A stretch of 38,582 nucleotides of DNA. Source: Betaproteobacteria bacterium UBA2293. GTDB lineage: Bacteria > Pseudomonadota > Gammaproteobacteria > Burkholderiales > Rhodocyclaceae. Both the position numbers and the translations under genes were made by a program. Of the stretch, positions 24,746 to 33,207 are shown piece after piece. Where the stretch lies: the NCBI GenBank assembly GCA_002345845.1, contig DDWF01000234.1, forward strand, positions 1 through 38,582, in the 5' to 3' direction. How positions within the stretch are numbered: position 1 is the first letter of the stretch; the number at the start of each line of letters is the position of its first letter. The notes below the pieces were generated by a model. The model saw only the letters and a program-made list of their open reading frames with translations, made no database searches and was not told where the DNA came from.

Positions 24746-25047
24746 GCGCTGCCCGGCGTCAGGCTGCCGGAGGCCACGTCGCGTTCGCCGGCACGGACGC
24801 GGCAGGCGATGCTGCCGCTGGCCTTGATATCCAGCGTGAAGGTCAGCGTTTCACCCGGGCCGACCGGACTGAGGAACTTGCCATTGCCGATCTGCCAGCG
24901 GCCGTTGCCGCCGCTGACCAGCGTCGCGGCGTAAAGGATGGCGCGGTCGAGGAGGACGACGCCGGGGACGATCGGCCGGCCAGGAAAGTGCCCGGCCAGT
25001 GCCGGATGGTCGGCAGGCACGGTCCAGGTGAATTCATGCACGGCCAT
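24742..25047 (-). CDS. apeI: FabZ-like hotdog dehydratase subunit (ApeI type)
   Basis: The 101-residue protein contains ADHPALAGHFPGRPIVPGVVLLD, matching the FabA/FabZ active-site region HFPG..PGV. It is shorter than FabZ (about 150) because it stops after the central beta-sheet. In the characterised system ApeI needs ApeP (15094-15543 here) to form an active heterodimer. It overlaps the ligase gene by 14 bp upstream and the acyltransferase by 4 bp downstream. Confidence 0.88.
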   Translation of the reverse strand: MAVHEFTWTVPADHPALAGHFPGRPIVPGVVLLDRAILYAATLVSGGNGRWQIGNGKFLSPVGPGETLTFTLDIKASGSIACRVRAGERDVASGSLTPGSA

Positions 25048-26374
25048 GGGGCACCTTGTCGGCGTAGAGCGCCATGAGGTCGTTGCGCGGCAGCTTGCCG
25101 GTGCTGTTGCGCGGTAGCTGGTCGACGAGGATCAGCGGCCGCGGCAGGAAGATGGCGTCGATACGCTGGCGCAGCGCCGCCTGCACGTGGCGCACATCGA
25201 GTTCCGGGGCGACGACGAAGGCGCACAGGCGGGTCACGCCATCGACGGTTTCCTCCGGCAGGAAGAAAGCCGCATCGACGACGCCGGGAATGGCTGTCGC
25301 CTGGTGATTCAGATAGGCCAGCGAGGTGCGTTTGCCAGCGATGTTCACCAGGTCGGCGTGCCGGCCGTGCAGCGTGAAGCGGTCGCCGGGCAGCAGCTCG
25401 ACGAGGTCGGAGAGGGTGATCTCGTCTTCCAGGTGGGCGCCGCTGGCCATCGTCAGTTCATCTTCCTGGCGCAGATGGACACCCGGGTACAACTGCCAGA
25501 CCGGGTCGGCAGTCGGCCGCCGGGTAGCGATCTGAAAGGTTTCAGTGCTGCCGAAGATTTCCAGCAGCGGGGCGTTGCAGCGCTCTTCGGCGCGTGCCGC
25601 CAGTTCCAGCGACAGCGGTGCCGTTGCCGAGAGCAGCAGGTCGATGGCCGGTAGCGGAATATCGGTGGCGAGTAGCGATGAAAGGTGAAACGGTGTCGTC
25701 ACCAGCAGGCGTGGCTGCGGCACCGCCTCCAGGGCAGCGACGATGTCCTGCGGATAGAAGGGTTTGCCCGCCCAGAATGGCGAATGGCCATGCAGGGCCA
25801 GCAGGAAGGTCGATTCGAAGCCGAAGGCATGCTGCACCGGCACCGTACCGACGATGGTGTGTGGCCGGTTGGCCAGACCGAGGCGTTCGGCTTCGGCGCG
25901 GCCGTTGTGTACCAGTTTGCCCCAGGTCTTGTCGTGGGCCATCGGCGTGCCGGTCGAGCCGGAGGTGTACAGGCGGGCGGCCACCTGGCTGGCGGCGATG
26001 AGCGGGATCTCCTGGATGGCAGCGGGATCGCCGGCAAGCTGCGCGGGAAAATCGAGGCGCGGCAGGTCGAGACTGGCGAAGGGGGCATCGCACAGGCAGC
26101 AGAGATCGGGGGCCTGGGTGCGGATGTCGCGCAGTGTGGTCGCTGATTGCGAAGCCGGTTGCAGGCTGATGCGGCCATCGAGCAGACCGGCGGCGAAGCC
26201 GACGGCGAAGTGGTAGCGGTCCTGGCAGACATTGAGCAGGTGCCGGCCGGGCGGCAGCAGAGCACGCAGGGCGCTGACATCGGCGAGGAAGCGGCGGACG
26301 CTGACGGGTCCGTCCGGGCGCCAGGCGAAGATGTCGTCGAGGCTGGCGTGCCCGAGCAGCGGCACGTGGTTCAT
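25034..26374 (-). CDS. apeH: AMP-dependent acyl/aryl-ACP ligase (ApeH type)
   Basis: The 446-residue adenylate-forming enzyme has a P loop YTSGSTGTPMAHDKTW, a mid-domain IFGSTETFQIATR, the hinge region LHGRHADLVNIAGKR and the C-terminal catalytic-lysine motif STGKLPRNDL. It would activate the hydroxybenzoate starter and load it on an ACP. The P loop lacks the usual Lys right after Gly-Thr-Pro (Met instead), though a Lys follows four residues later. It is smaller than typical acyl-CoA synthetases (about 550). The ATG at 26374 overlaps the membrane-protein gene by 4 bp. Confidence 0.88.
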   Translation of the reverse strand: MNHVPLLGHASLDDIFAWRPDGPVSVRRFLADVSALRALLPPGRHLLNVCQDRYHFAVGFAAGLLDGRISLQPASQSATTLRDIRTQAPDLCCLCDAPFASLDLPRLDFPAQLAGDPAAIQEIPLIAASQVAARLYTSGSTGTPMAHDKTWGKLVHNGRAEAERLGLANRPHTIVGTVPVQHAFGFESTFLLALHGHSPFWAGKPFYPQDIVAALEAVPQPRLLVTTPFHLSSLLATDIPLPAIDLLLSATAPLSLELAARAEERCNAPLLEIFGSTETFQIATRRPTADPVWQLYPGVHLRQEDELTMASGAHLEDEITLSDLVELLPGDRFTLHGRHADLVNIAGKRTSLAYLNHQATAIPGVVDAAFFLPEETVDGVTRLCAFVVAPELDVRHVQAALRQRIDAIFLPRPLILVDQLPRNSTGKLPRNDLMALYADKVPHGRA

Positions 26375-27042
26375 GGGTTTCTCGGCGCGGCCTGGTTGCG
26401 TGCCTGCATCGCCGTCCGGTAGCCGCGGATGGTGTCGGCGATGCTCGAGCGCTCGGCCGGCGGCAGGACACGGTGGCGGATCAGGTGTTCGGCGGCGAAC
26501 ATCAGGATCAACAGTGGCATCGTCAGCAGGTTGGCAAACACCGACCAGGCGGCAGCCGGCGCCAGCCAGAAGAGCAGGGTCGACAGCGTCGCCGTGGCCA
26601 GGAAGAAGGTGGTCCAGGCAACGGTCACCTGCCGCGTGTAGCGGGCCTTCAGCGGCGAGATGATGCCGCCGTGGGCAAAGCGGGCGAACTGGCTGACCAG
26701 TGCCTCGTGGCCGCCGAACAGGGTGCGGCCGAAGAAGGTGGCGAGTGCCAGGTTGGTGCCGACATGCTGGACGTAGTAGAGCAACGCAACGTTCTGGCGC
26801 AGCGTGGGCCAGGCCCAGGCGAGCAGCAGGAAGACGACGCAGCCGCCGCCGATGATCCACAGCGGATGGCCGGCACGCCAGAGCAGCATGACGGCGATGG
26901 CGATGATGGGCGCGGTGGCCAGGGCGGCCGAGATATCAGGATGGGCATTGCCGGCGCTGCCCTGATGCGCGAGCACGGCCCAGCCGACGATGATGGCGAG
27001 CAGGGCAAGAGCGCGCAGCAGGCTGGCCGGCGTCAGGATCAT
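26371..27042 (-). CDS. COG4648-type membrane protein of the APE locus
   Basis: The 223-residue protein has about six hydrophobic segments (LLRALALLAIIVGWAVLA, ATAPIIAIAVMLLW, LWIIGGGCVVFLLLAWAW, TTFFLATATLSTLLFW, WSVFANLLTMPLLILMF). It has a basic cytoplasmic part near the C-terminus and matches the COG4648 predicted membrane proteins found beside ACP and ligase genes in APE clusters (probably the ApeG position). It overlaps the ACP gene and the ligase gene by 4 bp each. Its biochemical role is unknown; assembly or anchoring of the synthase at the membrane is a guess. Confidence 0.82.
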   Translation of the reverse strand: MILTPASLLRALALLAIIVGWAVLAHQGSAGNAHPDISAALATAPIIAIAVMLLWRAGHPLWIIGGGCVVFLLLAWAWPTLRQNVALLYYVQHVGTNLALATFFGRTLFGGHEALVSQFARFAHGGIISPLKARYTRQVTVAWTTFFLATATLSTLLFWLAPAAAWSVFANLLTMPLLILMFAAEHLIRHRVLPPAERSSIADTIRGYRTAMQARNQAAPRNP

Positions 27043-27323
27043 TTGGTCCGCTGGCCGGCAATATGGGTGGCCAGGGCGCGCAGCGAGGAGAAGATGCGCA
27101 CGTTGTCATCGTTGTCCGAGCGCAGCTGGAAACCGTAGCGCTTGGAGATGACCAGGGCGATTTCCAGCACGTCGATCGAATCGAGGCCGAGGCCATCGCC
27201 GAACAGCGGCGCGTCGGCCTCGATTTCGTCGGGGGCGACTTCCAGATTGAGGGCCGAGACGATCAGCTCGGCGACTTCCGGCAACAGGGCCGCGATGGCT
27301 TCCGGTGAGGTGGTTTGGGTCAT
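27039..27323 (-). CDS. apeF: Acyl carrier protein (second ACP of the APE synthase)
   Basis: The 94-residue protein has the phosphopantetheine-attachment motif GLGLDSIDVLEIAL, with the Ser in DSID. It is acidic and contains a SKRYGFQLRSDNDDN region. It would carry either the growing chain or malonate as a thioester. Two ACPs are present; the choice of apeF here and apeE for 28592-28834 is by gene order only and could be reversed. The stop overlaps the membrane-protein ATG by 4 bp. A 21-bp gap separates it from the ketosynthase. Confidence 0.85.
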   Translation of the reverse strand: MTQTTSPEAIAALLPEVAELIVSALNLEVAPDEIEADAPLFGDGLGLDSIDVLEIALVISKRYGFQLRSDNDDNVRIFSSLRALATHIAGQRTK

Positions 27324-27344
27324 GGCGGGGTTTCCGTGGATGAA

Positions 27345-28595
27345 TTAGCGGACGGCGCGGAAGGCAAGCACCGCATTGCTGCCGCCGAAAGCGAAGGAAT
27401 TGGACAGGGCGGCGCGCAGCGGCTGCTTGCTGCGGGCGGCGGTGACGTGGTCGAGGCCGGCACAGGCCGGATCGACGGCGTCGAGATGGGCGGTCGGTGG
27501 AATGGCGCCGTCGCGCAGCGCCAGCAGCGTGATGATGGCTTCGACAGCACCGGCGGCGCCGAGTTGGTGACCATGCATCGATTTGGTGGCGCTGACCGCC
27601 AGATTGGCTGCGCGCTGGCCGAAGACCTCGCGCAGGGCAGCGGCTTCGGTGCTGTCACCTTCCGCCGTGGCGGTGCCGTGAGCATTGACGTAATCGATGT
27701 CGGCTGGCGTCAGGCCGGCGTCGGCCAGCGTCGCCTTCAGTGCGCGCACCTGACCGGCAGTTTCCGGACGCACCAGGTGGCTGTGGTCGCAGGTGCTGGC
27801 ATAGCCGACGATCTCGCCGTGGATGCGGACCCCGCGGGCGACGGCGCGATCCCAGTCCTCGAGCACCAGGGCCGCCCCGCCCTCGCCCAGCACCAGACCG
27901 CTGCGCTCGGCATGGAACGGCCGACAGGCGCTGGCCGCCGTTGTTTCGTCGCCACCGGCGAGCACGCGCAGGGCCTCCCAGGCGCGGGCAACGCCGTAGG
28001 CCTGCGGCGCGTCGGAGCCGCCGGTCAGCATCACCGGTGCCTCGCCGCTGCGCACCCGGCGGAAAGCTTCGCCGATGGCGATGGCCGACGAGGCGCAGGC
28101 TACCGTGTGGCTCATGCTGATGCCGCCGAGGCCGAGCTGGATCGAAATGTGGGCGTTGGCGGCGTTGTTCATGCCGAGGACGACGGACAGCGGCGAGATG
28201 CGCTCACGCCCCTTCTGCCACAGCTCGCGGTAGCCCTTCTCATAAGCCAGCGTGCCGCCCAACGCCGTGCCCCAGGCGACGCCCCAGGTGTCGCGGTCCT
28301 CGTTGTCGGCAACGGCACGTTCGAGGCCGGCGTCGGCCCAGGCGTCGAAAGCGGCGGCCATGGCCAGCTGGGCGAAGCGATCCATGGTGCCGGCCAGCGG
28401 CCGGCCCAGGGTGGCTTCCGGATCAAAGCCGGGACAGGTAACGAAGGGCAGGTTCAGCGGTCGCGGTGCGTCGTCGGTACGCAGCATGCGCACGGCCGAT
28501 TCACCGGCCAGCAGGTGGGCGAAGAAGTCAGGCAGGCCAGCGCCGTAAGGGCTGACCATGCCCAGCCCGGTCACAGCGACGCGACGCTGGCTCAT
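27345..28595 (-). CDS. apeR: Beta-ketoacyl-ACP synthase, FabF-like (ApeR type)
   Basis: The 416-residue enzyme has the active-site Cys in SHTVACASSAIAIGEA, His in NAHGTATAEGDSTE and His in KSMHGHQLGAAGAVEA, and ends NSFAFGGSNAVLAFRAVR. All three catalytic residues are present, so it should be active. In the studied APE system ApeR is a homodimeric ketosynthase with a role distinct from the ApeO/ApeC pair, probably the first condensation or an elongation step. It lies between the two ACP genes; its ATG overlaps the first ACP stop by 4 bp. Assignment as ApeR rather than the fatty-acid FabF rests on context. Confidence 0.87.
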   Translation of the reverse strand: MSQRRVAVTGLGMVSPYGAGLPDFFAHLLAGESAVRMLRTDDAPRPLNLPFVTCPGFDPEATLGRPLAGTMDRFAQLAMAAAFDAWADAGLERAVADNEDRDTWGVAWGTALGGTLAYEKGYRELWQKGRERISPLSVVLGMNNAANAHISIQLGLGGISMSHTVACASSAIAIGEAFRRVRSGEAPVMLTGGSDAPQAYGVARAWEALRVLAGGDETTAASACRPFHAERSGLVLGEGGAALVLEDWDRAVARGVRIHGEIVGYASTCDHSHLVRPETAGQVRALKATLADAGLTPADIDYVNAHGTATAEGDSTEAAALREVFGQRAANLAVSATKSMHGHQLGAAGAVEAIITLLALRDGAIPPTAHLDAVDPACAGLDHVTAARSKQPLRAALSNSFAFGGSNAVLAFRAVR

Positions 28596-28834
28596 GAGGC
28601 GCTTTTTTCACGGCGCAGGCGATCCATCAGGGCACTCATCTCGCCTATGGTCTTGGGGCTTTTCAGGTTTTTGGACAGGGTGACGCCGAAGCGGTCCTCG
28701 AATTCGAACATCAGCTCCAGCATCATCAACGAGTCGACGCCGAGCGCCGCCAGCGCAGCCTCGGGCACAACCTGCTCCGGGGCGACGCCAAGGCGATCGT
28801 GGAGAAATTCGCGAATCAGGCCGAGGGAATCCAT
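28592..28834 (-). CDS. apeE: Acyl carrier protein (first gene of the APE operon)
   Basis: The 80-residue ACP has GVDSLMMLELMFEFEDRFGV, with the attachment Ser in VDSL. It opens the APE operon 63 bp downstream of the dsbD stop. The short gap carries no obvious consensus promoter, and co-transcription from dsbD is possible. Its C-terminus (KNLKSPKTIGEMSALMDRLR) matches helix IV of ACPs. The letter is assigned by position only. Confidence 0.87.
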   Translation of the reverse strand: MDSLGLIREFLHDRLGVAPEQVVPEAALAALGVDSLMMLELMFEFEDRFGVTLSKNLKSPKTIGEMSALMDRLRREKSAS

Positions 28835-28897
28835 AACCGGCGCATTTTAGCCCAAGGCCAGGCGTTTACAAAAAACGACTGGGCTGCGGCACTCCTC

Positions 28898-30652
28898 TCA
28901 GATAACCCGTTGCAGGCTGCGCAGGAAAGTCGTCGCATCCTGGAAACCGACGACGCGGACGCCGTCGATCTGCCGACCATCGGCAGCGAAAAAGATGATG
29001 CCCGGCGGGCCGAACAACTGGAAGCGGGCGAGCAGCGCCTTGTCGTCAACGCTGTTGGCGGTGACGTCGGCCTTGAGCAGCGTGAAACCGGCGAGTTTTT
29101 CCTGGACGGCGGGATCGGCGAAGGTGAATTTCTCCATTTCCTTGCACGAGACGCACCAGTCGGCATAGAAATCGAGCATCACCGGCCGGCCGGCGGCGGC
29201 CACGCGCGCCTCCAGCTCGGCCACCGAGCGTACCGGCTCGAAGGGCAACTTGCGCGTTTCCGCGGCAATCGCCGAGCCGCGCAGGCCGGCCAGCGGCTGC
29301 AGCGGATCGCGGCCGCCGGCCAGGGCGCCGATCAACAGGGCGGCGCCGGTCAGCAGCATGACGATGCCGATGCCCTTCCAGAAGCGCTGCCAGCCTTTGG
29401 CTTGCGGCGGCAAGGGGTCGAGGGCATGGAGGAAGATGGCCGGGATGATCAGCAGGGCCGCCCAGCCGAGCATGACGACGACTTCCGCCAGCACCGGCGA
29501 GACCAGCCACAGGGCGGTGGCCAGCAGCAGCACGCCGAAACCCTTCTTGACCCCTTCCATCCACGGCCCGGTCTTCGGCAGCAGCGAACCGCCGGCGGTG
29601 CCGACGGCGATCAGCGGTGCCCCCATACCCAACGCCATGACGAACAGCGCCGTACCGCCGAGCACGGCGTCGCCGGTCTGGCCGATGTACAGCAATGCCC
29701 CGGCCAGCGGCGCAGCGACGCAGGGGCCGACGATCAGTGCCGACAGCGCGCCCATCAGGAAGACGCCGATGCCGCGGCCGCCCTGCAGGTGGCTGGATTC
29801 TTCCGACAGCTTGCTTTGCAGCGCGGTCGGCAGTTGCAGTTCGTAGAAGCCGAACATCGATAGCGACAGGATGACGAAGATCAGGGCGAAGGCGCCGAGC
29901 ACCCAGGCGTTCTGCAGGGCCGCCGAAAGGAGCGTGCCGCTGACTCCGGCGGCGACGCCGACCGCCGCATAGGTCAGCGCCATGCCCAGCACGTAGGTCA
30001 GGGACAGGGCGAAGCCGCGGGCATGCGAAGCCTTGTGCCCCTGGCCGGCGATGATGCCGGAGAGAATCGGGATCATCGGGAAGACGCAGGGCGTCAGCGA
30101 CAGGCCGAGGCCGGCGACGAAGAAGAAGGCGAGAATGGCCCAGAAACTGGCATCCTTCAGCGTCGCGGCGATCAGGCCACTCTCGTCACCGGCACCATCA
30201 TCGGCCAGGGTGGCCGACGGTGTCGTCGCCGGATCGGGCAGGATCAGACTGACCGACTGCGTTTGCGGCGGATAGCAGACGCCGGCATCGGCACAGCCCT
30301 GCGAAGTGACCGCCAGGCGCAGCGGCAGTTCGCCGGAACTGATGCGTTCGACCGGCAGGCGGATGGCCACCGTCTTGTAATAGACCTCGACCTTGCCGAA
30401 AGTGTCGTCGTCCTTTTCCTTGCCCTTGGGCAGCACCGGCGTACCGAGCGTCGCCGCCTCGCCTTCGGCGGCGAAGCGGAACTTGTCGCGGTACAGGTAG
30501 TAATCCTTGGCGATGGTATAGACGACCTCGACCGTCTGGCCATCGAGCGCACGCGCCGTCGGCTTGAAGGCGACGAGCGGATCGAGGAATTCCTCGGCGT
30601 GGGCGAAGGAGGCCAGGAAGGCGAAGACGAGCAGGAACAGGCGCATGGTCAT
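28898..30652 (-). CDS. dsbD: Thiol:disulfide interchange protein DsbD
   Basis: DsbD passes electrons from cytoplasmic thioredoxin across the inner membrane to periplasmic DsbC/DsbG and CcmG-type proteins. The 584 residues contain the full set: a signal peptide (ending SFAHA), an N-terminal alpha domain with QGCADAGVCYPP, a transmembrane beta domain with the cysteines LTPCVFP and VGPCVAAP, and a C-terminal thioredoxin-like gamma domain with DWCVSCKEME. All six functional cysteines are present. The ATG at 30652 overlaps the cutA stop by 4 bp (ATGA), the cutA-dsbD order known from other Proteobacteria. The upstream frame before this ATG is non-coding. Confidence 0.95.
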   Translation of the reverse strand: MTMRLFLLVFAFLASFAHAEEFLDPLVAFKPTARALDGQTVEVVYTIAKDYYLYRDKFRFAAEGEAATLGTPVLPKGKEKDDDTFGKVEVYYKTVAIRLPVERISSGELPLRLAVTSQGCADAGVCYPPQTQSVSLILPDPATTPSATLADDGAGDESGLIAATLKDASFWAILAFFFVAGLGLSLTPCVFPMIPILSGIIAGQGHKASHARGFALSLTYVLGMALTYAAVGVAAGVSGTLLSAALQNAWVLGAFALIFVILSLSMFGFYELQLPTALQSKLSEESSHLQGGRGIGVFLMGALSALIVGPCVAAPLAGALLYIGQTGDAVLGGTALFVMALGMGAPLIAVGTAGGSLLPKTGPWMEGVKKGFGVLLLATALWLVSPVLAEVVVMLGWAALLIIPAIFLHALDPLPPQAKGWQRFWKGIGIVMLLTGAALLIGALAGGRDPLQPLAGLRGSAIAAETRKLPFEPVRSVAELEARVAAAGRPVMLDFYADWCVSCKEMEKFTFADPAVQEKLAGFTLLKADVTANSVDDKALLARFQLFGPPGIIFFAADGRQIDGVRVVGFQDATTFLRSLQRVI

Positions 30653-30966
30653 TGGAGCGTTTCCGTGGCCAGCCAGTTCAGATAGGCCGGCAGGCCACGG
30701 CTGATCGGCACGGCGATGATTTCCGGTACGGCGTAGGGATGGAGCTCGCAAATACGGCTTTCGAGGGCCGCGTAGCAGGCGGCCGTGGTCTTGATCAACA
30801 GCGGGATTTCGCTTGCCGATTCGACGGCACCCTGCCAGCGATAGACGGATTGCACGCGCGGCAGCAGGTTGACGCAGGCGGCCAGCTTTTCTTCGACGAG
30901 CGCCAGGGCGATGGCGTTGGCGACTTCTTCGTCGGGACAGTTGGTGAGGATCAGTAGCGGTTCCAT
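30649..30966 (-). CDS. cutA: Divalent-cation tolerance protein CutA
   Basis: The 105-residue protein matches CutA in length and in LTNCPDEEVANAIALALVEEKLAACVNLLP, YRWQGAVESASEIPLLIKTT and HPYAVPEIIAVPI. CutA forms a very stable trimer; the original copper-tolerance phenotype was linked to the neighbouring dsbD, and its exact function is unclear. It lies 9 bp downstream of the ABC permease gene and overlaps dsbD by 4 bp. Confidence 0.95.
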   Translation of the reverse strand: MEPLLILTNCPDEEVANAIALALVEEKLAACVNLLPRVQSVYRWQGAVESASEIPLLIKTTAACYAALESRICELHPYAVPEIIAVPISRGLPAYLNWLATETLQ

Positions 30967-30975
30967 TAGCGAATT

Positions 30976-31746
30976 CTACTTGAGCAGGCGGCGGCGGGTC
31001 AGGCGCAGGGCGATGGCGAAGGCTACGCCGGTGGTGACGAGCAAGGCCATGATGTGGATCAGGGCATCGGCCGGCACGTTGCCGGCGAGTAACGGGCGGA
31101 CCAGCGCCACCCCCTGGGCCAGCGGCAGCCAGGCGCCGATGGTGGCGAGCCAGCCGGGCAGCTGGTCGGTCGGGAAGAAAACGCCGGAAATCAGCGTCAT
31201 CGGTGTGATGAACAGCGTGAAGTAGTACATGAAGAAATCGTAGGACGGCGCCAGGGCGTTCCAGATCAGGCCGAGCGCCGCGAAGGCGAGGCCGGTGAGG
31301 ATGATGGCCGGCAGTACCCACAAGGCCAGCGGGCCGTTGGTCAGGCCGAGGGCAGTGATGACGATGAGGATGGCGCAGCCGGAGAAGAAGGATTTGGTCG
31401 CCGCCCAGAACAGTTCGCCGGCAACGACATCAGTCAGGCCGAGCGGCGTGTTGAGAATGGCATCCCAGGTTTTCTGCACATGCATGCGCGAGAAGGACGA
31501 ATACAGTGCCTCGAAGGTGGCTGCATTCATCGTCGAGGCGCAGACGGTGCCGGCGGCGAGGAAGGCGACGTAAGGCTGGCCGTCGATCGACGGCAGCATG
31601 GCGCCCAAGCCGTAGCCGAGGCCGAGCATGTAGATTAGCGGGTCGGCCAGGTTGCCGAGGATGGAGGGCAAGGCCAGTTTGCGCCAGACGAGGAAATTGC
31701 GGCGCCAGACGGGCAGGAAGCGCAGGAAGGGCGGCAGCGGATGCAT
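30976..31746 (-). CDS. ABC-2 type exporter permease (NodJ-like)
   Basis: The 256-residue protein has six hydrophobic segments and the ABC-2 permease pattern SSFSRMHVQKTWDAILNTPLGLTDVVAGELFWA, plus FTLFITPMTLISGVFFPTDQLP. It matches the NodJ-type subfamily; the partner ATPase is at 32272-33207, but a divergent small gene lies between them. The substrate is unknown; relatives export polysaccharides, lipo-oligosaccharides or drugs. It is likely transcribed on into cutA and dsbD (9-bp gap). Confidence 0.9.
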   Translation of the reverse strand: MHPLPPFLRFLPVWRRNFLVWRKLALPSILGNLADPLIYMLGLGYGLGAMLPSIDGQPYVAFLAAGTVCASTMNAATFEALYSSFSRMHVQKTWDAILNTPLGLTDVVAGELFWAATKSFFSGCAILIVITALGLTNGPLALWVLPAIILTGLAFAALGLIWNALAPSYDFFMYYFTLFITPMTLISGVFFPTDQLPGWLATIGAWLPLAQGVALVRPLLAGNVPADALIHIMALLVTTGVAFAIALRLTRRRLLK

Positions 31747-31971
31747 GCAGACAGTGCTCGGTGGGGAAGCCGCATTCTACTGCGAAGCGCCTCGTTGCTT
31801 GTGCCATGCACCAATTTCGTCCGCCCTTCCCCGGCCATGCACTCTCGGGGAACGCCCTCCCCTGCTACGTTTTCGCCAAGTCCTTGTTTTACCGACAGGC
31901 ACTTGCGTCATTGGCGCTCGGCATGGTTTTCGCTGGATAACCGCCAGATAACCTGCCGGAGAATTGCACCG

Positions 31972-32250
31972 ATGGATGAAAAGCTGGAGAAGGCCCAGTT
32001 GATGGCCCGTTTCAAATTGATGGTCAAGCGTTTGCTGAACCAGTCGGTTGACCTTGAACGATTGAGTCGCGAACCGGCTTACGCTCGCGAGCGCCTGGCG
32101 GAAATCGAGGAAGCCGCTGAAGACGAGGATCTGCTGGTCATGGTTCTGCGTCTGCGCGACTTGTGCGTGCCGCCGAGTGCCGATAGCGCGCCGGCAGTCG
32201 AGCCGACGCGGCCAACACGCAGTTACACGATGGGCGCGCGTTCCTGGTAG
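31972..32250 (+). CDS. Small conserved-looking protein, function unknown
   Basis: The 92-residue product starts MDEKLEKAQLMARFKLMVKRLL, has a helical, charged middle part (ARERLAEIEEAAEDEDLLVMVLRLRDL) and a proline-rich basic tail ending SYTMGARSW. The start at ATG 31972 is preceded by GCCGGAGAATTGCACC, a reasonable ribosome-binding region; the longer upstream frame is Pro/Arg-rich and looks non-coding. It is transcribed opposite to its neighbours and interrupts the exporter permease and ATPase genes. No domain was recognised. Confidence 0.75.
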   Translation: MDEKLEKAQLMARFKLMVKRLLNQSVDLERLSREPAYARERLAEIEEAAEDEDLLVMVLRLRDLCVPPSADSAPAVEPTRPTRSYTMGARSW

Positions 32251-32271
32251 CGAGCGTTCTGGCGCCGCGAT

Positions 32272-33207
32272 TCAGTCACGCAATTCGCGGCCGGTCAGCT
32301 TGATGAAGACGTCTTCCAGATTGGAGGCGCGATGCACGTAACGCAGGCCGTGTGCATCGGCCAGGCGCGCCAATAGCGGGCCCGGTTCGCGGCAGTAGAA
32401 GAAGGCGGTTTCGCCGCTGGTTTCGACCCGGTCAGCCAGCGAGCGGGCGGCGTCGACAAAGGCCGGCAGGTCGCCGCCGGCTTCGTCATAGACTTCGACG
32501 ACCTGCGGTTCGATGTGCTCGGCAATCAACTGGCGCGGACTGCCTTCGGCGATCTTGCGCCCGTGATCGATGACGATCAGCCGGTCACACAGGCGCTCGG
32601 CCTCGTCCATGAAGTGGGTGGTCAGGATCAGCGTCTTGCCGGCCGATTTGAGTTGCTTCAGGCGCTCCCAGATCAGATGGCGGGCCTGCGGGTCGAGGCC
32701 GGTGGTCGGCTCGTCGAGAAAGACGACGTCCGGGTCGTTGACCAGCGCCCGGGCCAGCGTCAGGCGCCGCTTCATGCCGCCGGACAGTGTCGCCAGGCGG
32801 GCATCCGCTTTGCTGCCAAGGCTGGCGAAATTCAGTAGCTGCGGGATGCGGGCGCGGATGTCGGCATCGGCAATGCCGAAATAGCGGCCGAAGACCAGCA
32901 GGTTCTCGCTGCAGGTGAAATCCGGATCGAGATTGTCGAACTGCGGCACAACACCGACCCGTGCCCGTGCCGGCTGGGCATCGTCGGGGATGGCGTGGCC
33001 GTTGAGCACGATGGAGCCGCTTTCAGGCGCCGTCAGGCCGAGGCACAGACGTAGCGTCGTCGTCTTGCCGGCGCCATTGGGGCCGAGCAGGCCGAAACAG
33101 GTTCCCGGCTCGACGGCGAACGACAGGCCGTCGACGACGGCGGTACCGGCGTAGGTCTTGCGCAGCTCGGCGACGGCGAGCGCCGGGGGGGAGTCTAGTG
33201 TCGCCAC
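32272..33207 (-). CDS. ABC transporter ATPase (NodI-like, ABC-2 exporter)
   Basis: The 311-residue protein has Walker [11 protein letters not shown], the Q loop [12 protein letters not shown], signature [12 protein letters not shown], Walker [14 protein letters not shown] and the switch His in [11 protein letters not shown]. The C-terminal 90 residues form a mixed domain ending [17 protein letters not shown], typical of the DrrA/NodI type. The likely start is GTG 33207, inside the end of the hydrolase gene (13-bp overlap), with no good ribosome-binding site. It is separated from the permease gene by the small + strand gene at 31972-32250. Confidence 0.92.
   Translation of the reverse strand: MATLDSPPALAVAELRKTYAGTAVVDGLSFAVEPGTCFGLLGPNGAGKTTTLRLCLGLTAPESGSIVLNGHAIPDDAQPARARVGVVPQFDNLDPDFTCSENLLVFGRYFGIADADIRARIPQLLNFASLGSKADARLATLSGGMKRRLTLARALVNDPDVVFLDEPTTGLDPQARHLIWERLKQLKSAGKTLILTTHFMDEAERLCDRLIVIDHGRKIAEGSPRQLIAEHIEPQVVEVYDEAGGDLPAFVDAARSLADRVETSGETAFFYCREPGPLLARLADAHGLRYVHRASNLEDVFIKLTGRELRD

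Noticed and set aside
6684..26368. Other CACGTG hexamers (6684, 13196, 25184, 26363) as further parS sites
   Set aside because: Their flanks do not fit GTT.CACGTG.AAC, so only the three sites with full 14-bp matches were kept.
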